A stretch of 64,000 nt of DNA. Origin: Pseudomonadota bacterium (GTDB taxonomy: Bacteria; Pseudomonadota; Gammaproteobacteria; Burkholderiales; Gallionellaceae). Shown here piece by piece: positions 61,172 through 64,000 of this stretch. The notes under the pieces were generated by a model. The model ran no database searches. It was not told the origin of the DNA and was given only the letters and a program-made list of their open reading frames with translations. The DNA lies in NCBI GenBank assembly GCA_021848465.1, contig JAJZUP010000007.1, positions 27,662-91,661 of the forward strand, in the 5' to 3' direction. The translations under genes were made by a program, and so were the position numbers. The stretch's first letter is position 1. Every line of letters begins with the position of its first letter.

Positions 61172-62436
61172 CCAATCTGCCGACCAGGAAAATGTTTGAG
61201 CAGCAACTGGGAGAGCTTATTGCCGGAACGCAAGGGGGGACGTGTTGGGCGCTTGCCTATGTCAATATTGATCGCTTTCGCGAAATCAACAACGCAATGG
61301 GCGTGCGGGCCGGGGACGAGGCGCTTGCCCAGTTTTCGCGGAGATTGCTTGATTTGACCGGGAACCGCGATCTGGTTTGCCGCTTGGGCGGAGATGAGTT
61401 CGCCCTGGTAATCCAGAATCATTGCGCCCGCGAGCAACTTGAAGGGACTGTCGCACGTTTGGTCAATGATATTAGCCGACCAATTGTTGTGAGCGGCGGA
61501 GAGATTGAGCTCAGGGTCAGCATCGGCGTGAGTCTGTTTCCGGCCGATGGGCGGGCCTATGAAGAGCTGATCCGGGCGGCTTGCAGCGCGATGAATCAAG
61601 CTCAGCGCGACGGCGGCGGTGTCTATCGATTTTTCGACAGGTCGGTCAACATCATGGAGGAGCGGCGCCTTACCTTGCAGCAGGGGATCAGAAAGGGGTT
61701 GCAACGAGGGGAATTCTTCATGGTGTATCAGCCCAAGTATTCTATTGGACGCCAGCAGGTTGTAGGTGCGGAGGCACTGGTGCGCTGGAATCATCCTGCC
61801 CTTGGGCTGATTTCCCCGGTTGAGTTCATTCCGCTTGCCGAGGGAAACGGGGAAGTCATTGAAATGAGCGAGTGGATTGTTGACACGGTATGTCGTCAGA
61901 TTGTGGAGTGGAAAGGACGTGGCATCCGGATTGTTCCAGTCTCAATCAACATTTCTCCGGTACATTTTTGGCGGGGCTCTTTGGTGGATACGCTACGCTC
62001 CGCAGTGCAGAGATGGCAGGTTGATCCCGCCTTGCTTCCCATCGAAGTGACCGAAGGCGTGGTTATGGACAGTTCCGAGAAAACCATGCACGTGCTGGAA
62101 GAATTGCGCGCCTTGGGCTTCCATATCTCGATAGACGACTTCGGAACCGGTTATTCCAGCATGAAATATCTGAGTGATTTGCCGATCAGCGAATTAAAGA
62201 TTGACCGGTCGTTTGTAATGCAAATCCCGGAAGATGGTGTGGAGACAAATGGTGCCAGCACGGCGATTCCACGCGCCATCATCCAGTTAGCCACCGAATT
62301 TGGCCTGTCGGTAGTGGCAGAGGGGGTTGAGACCCAAGCTCAGAAGCAATTCCTGGTGGAGCACGGCTGCGATGTAATCCAGGGGTATTTGTTCAGTAAA
62401 CCGCTTTCACCGGAGGATTTTGCTTCATTGCTATGA
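61066..62436 (+). CDS. GGDEF-EAL protein, probable C-terminal part of a frameshifted fusion
   Basis: The frame is open from a GTG at 61066, but the first 30 or so codons only shadow the PAS gene in another frame, so the real start is unclear. The GGDEF domain (FDSLTNLPTRKMFEQQL, RLGGDEFALV) has an intact active site, with the I-site partly lost (GNRD instead of RxxD). The EAL domain is complete (GAEALVRW, IDDFGTGYSSM, LKIDRSFV, VVAEGVET). Options are an ATG at 61192 with AGGAAA before it, -1 frameshifting at the eight-C run, or a broken fusion with the upstream gene. One extra C, or two fewer, would join the frames. Confidence 0.8.
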   Translation: MDDCACDYRRQHKSRRVSFYFLGSSLSCPPQFDSLTNLPTRKMFEQQLGELIAGTQGGTCWALAYVNIDRFREINNAMGVRAGDEALAQFSRRLLDLTGNRDLVCRLGGDEFALVIQNHCAREQLEGTVARLVNDISRPIVVSGGEIELRVSIGVSLFPADGRAYEELIRAACSAMNQAQRDGGGVYRFFDRSVNIMEERRLTLQQGIRKGLQRGEFFMVYQPKYSIGRQQVVGAEALVRWNHPALGLISPVEFIPLAEGNGEVIEMSEWIVDTVCRQIVEWKGRGIRIVPVSINISPVHFWRGSLVDTLRSAVQRWQVDPALLPIEVTEGVVMDSSEKTMHVLEELRALGFHISIDDFGTGYSSMKYLSDLPISELKIDRSFVMQIPEDGVETNGASTAIPRAIIQLATEFGLSVVAEGVETQAQKQFLVEHGCDVIQGYLFSKPLSPEDFASLL

Positions 62437-62506
62437 GCCGCTGAATCTCGGTCGGTTTTATATTCCTGTTTCTGACGTATCGACTTTTTAGGAAAGAGAG
62501 GATCGT

Positions 62507-62854
62507 ATGCTTCAGAAAAATCAACGAAAGTGCTACATCAGGACAAAACGCGATAACCATATCGCCACAATCTCATTAAGCGGTCGTTTTACCTTTGAGG
62601 CTCACCGTCTTTTCAAGGCGGCTTATATTGCGAGCCTGGAAGATAGCGGGGTTGCTTGTCTTGTCGTGGATTTGCAGGGAATTGAATATCTGGACAGCTC
62701 GGCATTGGGCATGCTGTTAATGCTGCGCGACCATGTCCTGGCGGCCAGCAAAACCTTGGAGTTGGCAAACCCCAGCGGTATTACCGCACGCACTTTCGAC
62801 ATTGCAGGGTTTTATAGAATGTTTGTGATTAAAGAGATGGGTGCACTGGCATGA
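62507..62854 (+). CDS. STAS-domain protein (anti-sigma factor antagonist-like)
   Basis: A 115-residue protein. The STAS fold is visible as IATISLSGRFTFEAHRLF, CLVVDLQGIEYLDSSALGMLLMLRDHV with the likely phosphoserine Ser64 or Ser65, and FYRMFVIKE at the end. In partner switching, such proteins are phosphorylated by a serine kinase and dephosphorylated by a PP2C domain, freeing a target. The PP2C protein lies two genes upstream, and no serine kinase (RsbW/SpoIIAB-type) is visible in the window. GGAAAGAGAGG precedes the start. Confidence 0.9.
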   Translation: MLQKNQRKCYIRTKRDNHIATISLSGRFTFEAHRLFKAAYIASLEDSGVACLVVDLQGIEYLDSSALGMLLMLRDHVLAASKTLELANPSGITARTFDIAGFYRMFVIKEMGALA

Positions 62855-63009
62855 GGCCTGGCTATAAATTTTAATAGCACTTAACTTATGGCTTTCACGC
62901 AGTATCAAATTTATGTTAATTTCCCCTCAAGAGTTTGATTTTTTTGTCGATATACCAAGCTGTTGGGCGCGGTAACTCATTTAAAGAAATCAATTACAGG
63001 GAGAGGGCC

Positions 63010-64000
63010 ATGAATCATCTGACTATCAAAACTAGATTGGTCTTAGTGATCAGCTTGCTTTCTGTTTTGCTGATTGCCATTGGTATTTATGGCTTGTGGG
63101 GCATGTCGCGCGGTAATGAGGGGTTGCGCACGGTTTATGAGGATCGCGCGATTCCAATGGGGCAACTGGACATCATCAAGGTCAAATTACTGCACATTCG
63201 TACGGCTGTCGTAACAGCGCTGTCGTATAACAGCGAGGCGGAAAAGCAGCTTGCTGAAATTGACAGCGATGTTACGGAAATCAACAAACAGTGGGCGATT
63301 TATATCGCCACTTATTTGACCCCGGATGAAAAAAAACTGGCTGACAGTTTTGCTGTCGACTTCAAGCAATGTCTCAATGATGGGGTGAAACCGACAGCTT
63401 CTTTGTTGCATGGAAAGGAGTGGACGGCGGCCGGCAGTTTCTATTGGGAAAAAATGCGCCCTATCTGCAAGCCCGTTACTGAGGGGGCTGATGCGCTGAT
63501 GAAATTGCAATTAGATGTAGCCCAAGCAGAATATGCAACGGCTACGAGTCGATATTCAACAGCCCGCACTATCGCCATCAGCATGATCCTGATTGGTATT
63601 GCGCTCGCTGCTTTTATCGGCATCATGCTGATACGCAGCATCGGGCGTGGGCTCCAATCGGCAATTGGTGTTGCGGAAAAGATTGCTGCAGGAGACTTGT
63701 CCAGCCGTATTGCAATTACCAGCCATGATGAGATCGCCAAGCTTCTGTCCGCTATGCAGAAGATGCAAACCAATCTCTCGCAGATCGTCGCCGAGATCAA
63801 GGATATTGTAGAAGCAGCGGCGGTACGGGGCGACTTCAGCGTGAAGATGAACATGGAAGGCAAGGCAGGCTACACCAAGGAGCTATCCGAACTGCTGAAC
63901 CAGTTGTCCAACGTCTCCGAAACCGGCCTGAACGACGTTTCGCGCGTAGCCTCGGCGCTGGCCAACGGCGACCTGTCGCAGAAGATCACCAAGGACTATG
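63010..64000 (+). CDS. Methyl-accepting chemotaxis protein, N-terminal part (cut by window end)
   Basis: The frame is open from ATG 63010 (GGGAGAGGG upstream) to the window end, 330 residues. It has TM1 at residues 12-34 (LVLVISLLSVLLIAIGIYGLW) and a periplasmic four-helix-bundle sensor of about 160 residues. TM2 is near residues 190-210 (TIAISMILIGIALAAFIGIMLI), followed by a HAMP domain (RSIGRGLQSAIGVAEKIAAGDLS) and a second HAMP-like repeat. The methylation and signalling helices lie outside the window. It follows the STAS gene by 155 bp and may respond to the same system. Confidence 0.9.
   Translation, partial: MNHLTIKTRLVLVISLLSVLLIAIGIYGLWGMSRGNEGLRTVYEDRAIPMGQLDIIKVKLLHIRTAVVTALSYNSEAEKQLAEIDSDVTEINKQWAIYIATYLTPDEKKLADSFAVDFKQCLNDGVKPTASLLHGKEWTAAGSFYWEKMRPICKPVTEGADALMKLQLDVAQAEYATATSRYSTARTIAISMILIGIALAAFIGIMLIRSIGRGLQSAIGVAEKIAAGDLSSRIAITSHDEIAKLLSAMQKMQTNLSQIVAEIKDIVEAAAVRGDFSVKMNMEGKAGYTKELSELLNQLSNVSETGLNDVSRVASALANGDLSQKITKDY

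Overview
This window reads as the chromosome of a GC-rich Betaproteobacterium, most likely of the Nitrosomonadales/Gallionellaceae type. The placement is inferred from gene content: EF-P with Arg32 next to its rhamnosyltransferase EarP, a betaproteobacterial type II secretion system, a heavy-metal RND pump with a DUF3240 protein, and many c-di-GMP and PAS proteins. No 16S rRNA gene is present, so this is inference. The window opens inside thiO and ends inside a methyl-accepting chemotaxis protein gene.

Layout. 1-2.4 kb: thiO end, tRNA-Thr(CGT), a small lipoprotein, an unlisted 39-residue membrane protein, and a cNMP-binding protein with a degenerate GGDEF domain. 2.7-7.8 kb: a MacAB-like ABC export operon (adaptor, ATPase, two permeases) split by a TumE-type toxin-antitoxin cassette. 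7.8-8.75 kb: an AT-rich solitary SIR2-domain gene. 8.76-18.4 kb: housekeeping genes (flavin reductase, YaiI, MFS, earP-efp, rsuA, psiF-like, mnmC, methyltransferase, truncated globin) sprinkled with REP-like palindromes, two of them inside reading frames. 18.4-20.57 kb: a row of minus-strand genes whose stop codons all lie in integron attC-type core boxes. It looks like a small integrase-less cassette array (CALIN) carrying two membrane proteins, a DUF1398 protein and a ParE-type toxin-antitoxin pair. 20.7-24.3 kb: YlqF GTPase, DUF4160/DUF2442 pair, LysR regulator and a divergent lipoprotein metallo-hydrolase.

24.4-35.7 kb: a type II secretion system in two divergent operons (gspGHIJKLMN on minus, gspCDEF on plus). 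35.7-39.2 kb: acs with two extra decayed copies of its own 3' end downstream, and an HD-GYP phosphodiesterase. 39.4-45.9 kb: SemiSWEET and a CzcCBA-type metal efflux operon. 46-53.9 kb: LysR with a divergent pirin-cytochrome b561-YceI-YceI operon, an Old Yellow Enzyme, FrnE, Smr, trxB, mltB and an NlpC/P60 lipoprotein.

54.6-64 kb: a signalling island. It holds an orphan NarL-like regulator with a degenerate receiver, then a plus-strand series: REC-PAS protein, small protein, PAS histidine kinase, REC-PP2C-REC-PAS protein, GGDEF-EAL, STAS protein and a chemoreceptor. The PP2C phosphatase and STAS protein suggest partner switching. The PAS and GGDEF-EAL parts are out of frame at a run of eight C, so they may be one six-domain protein disrupted, phase-variable or frameshifted at that tract.
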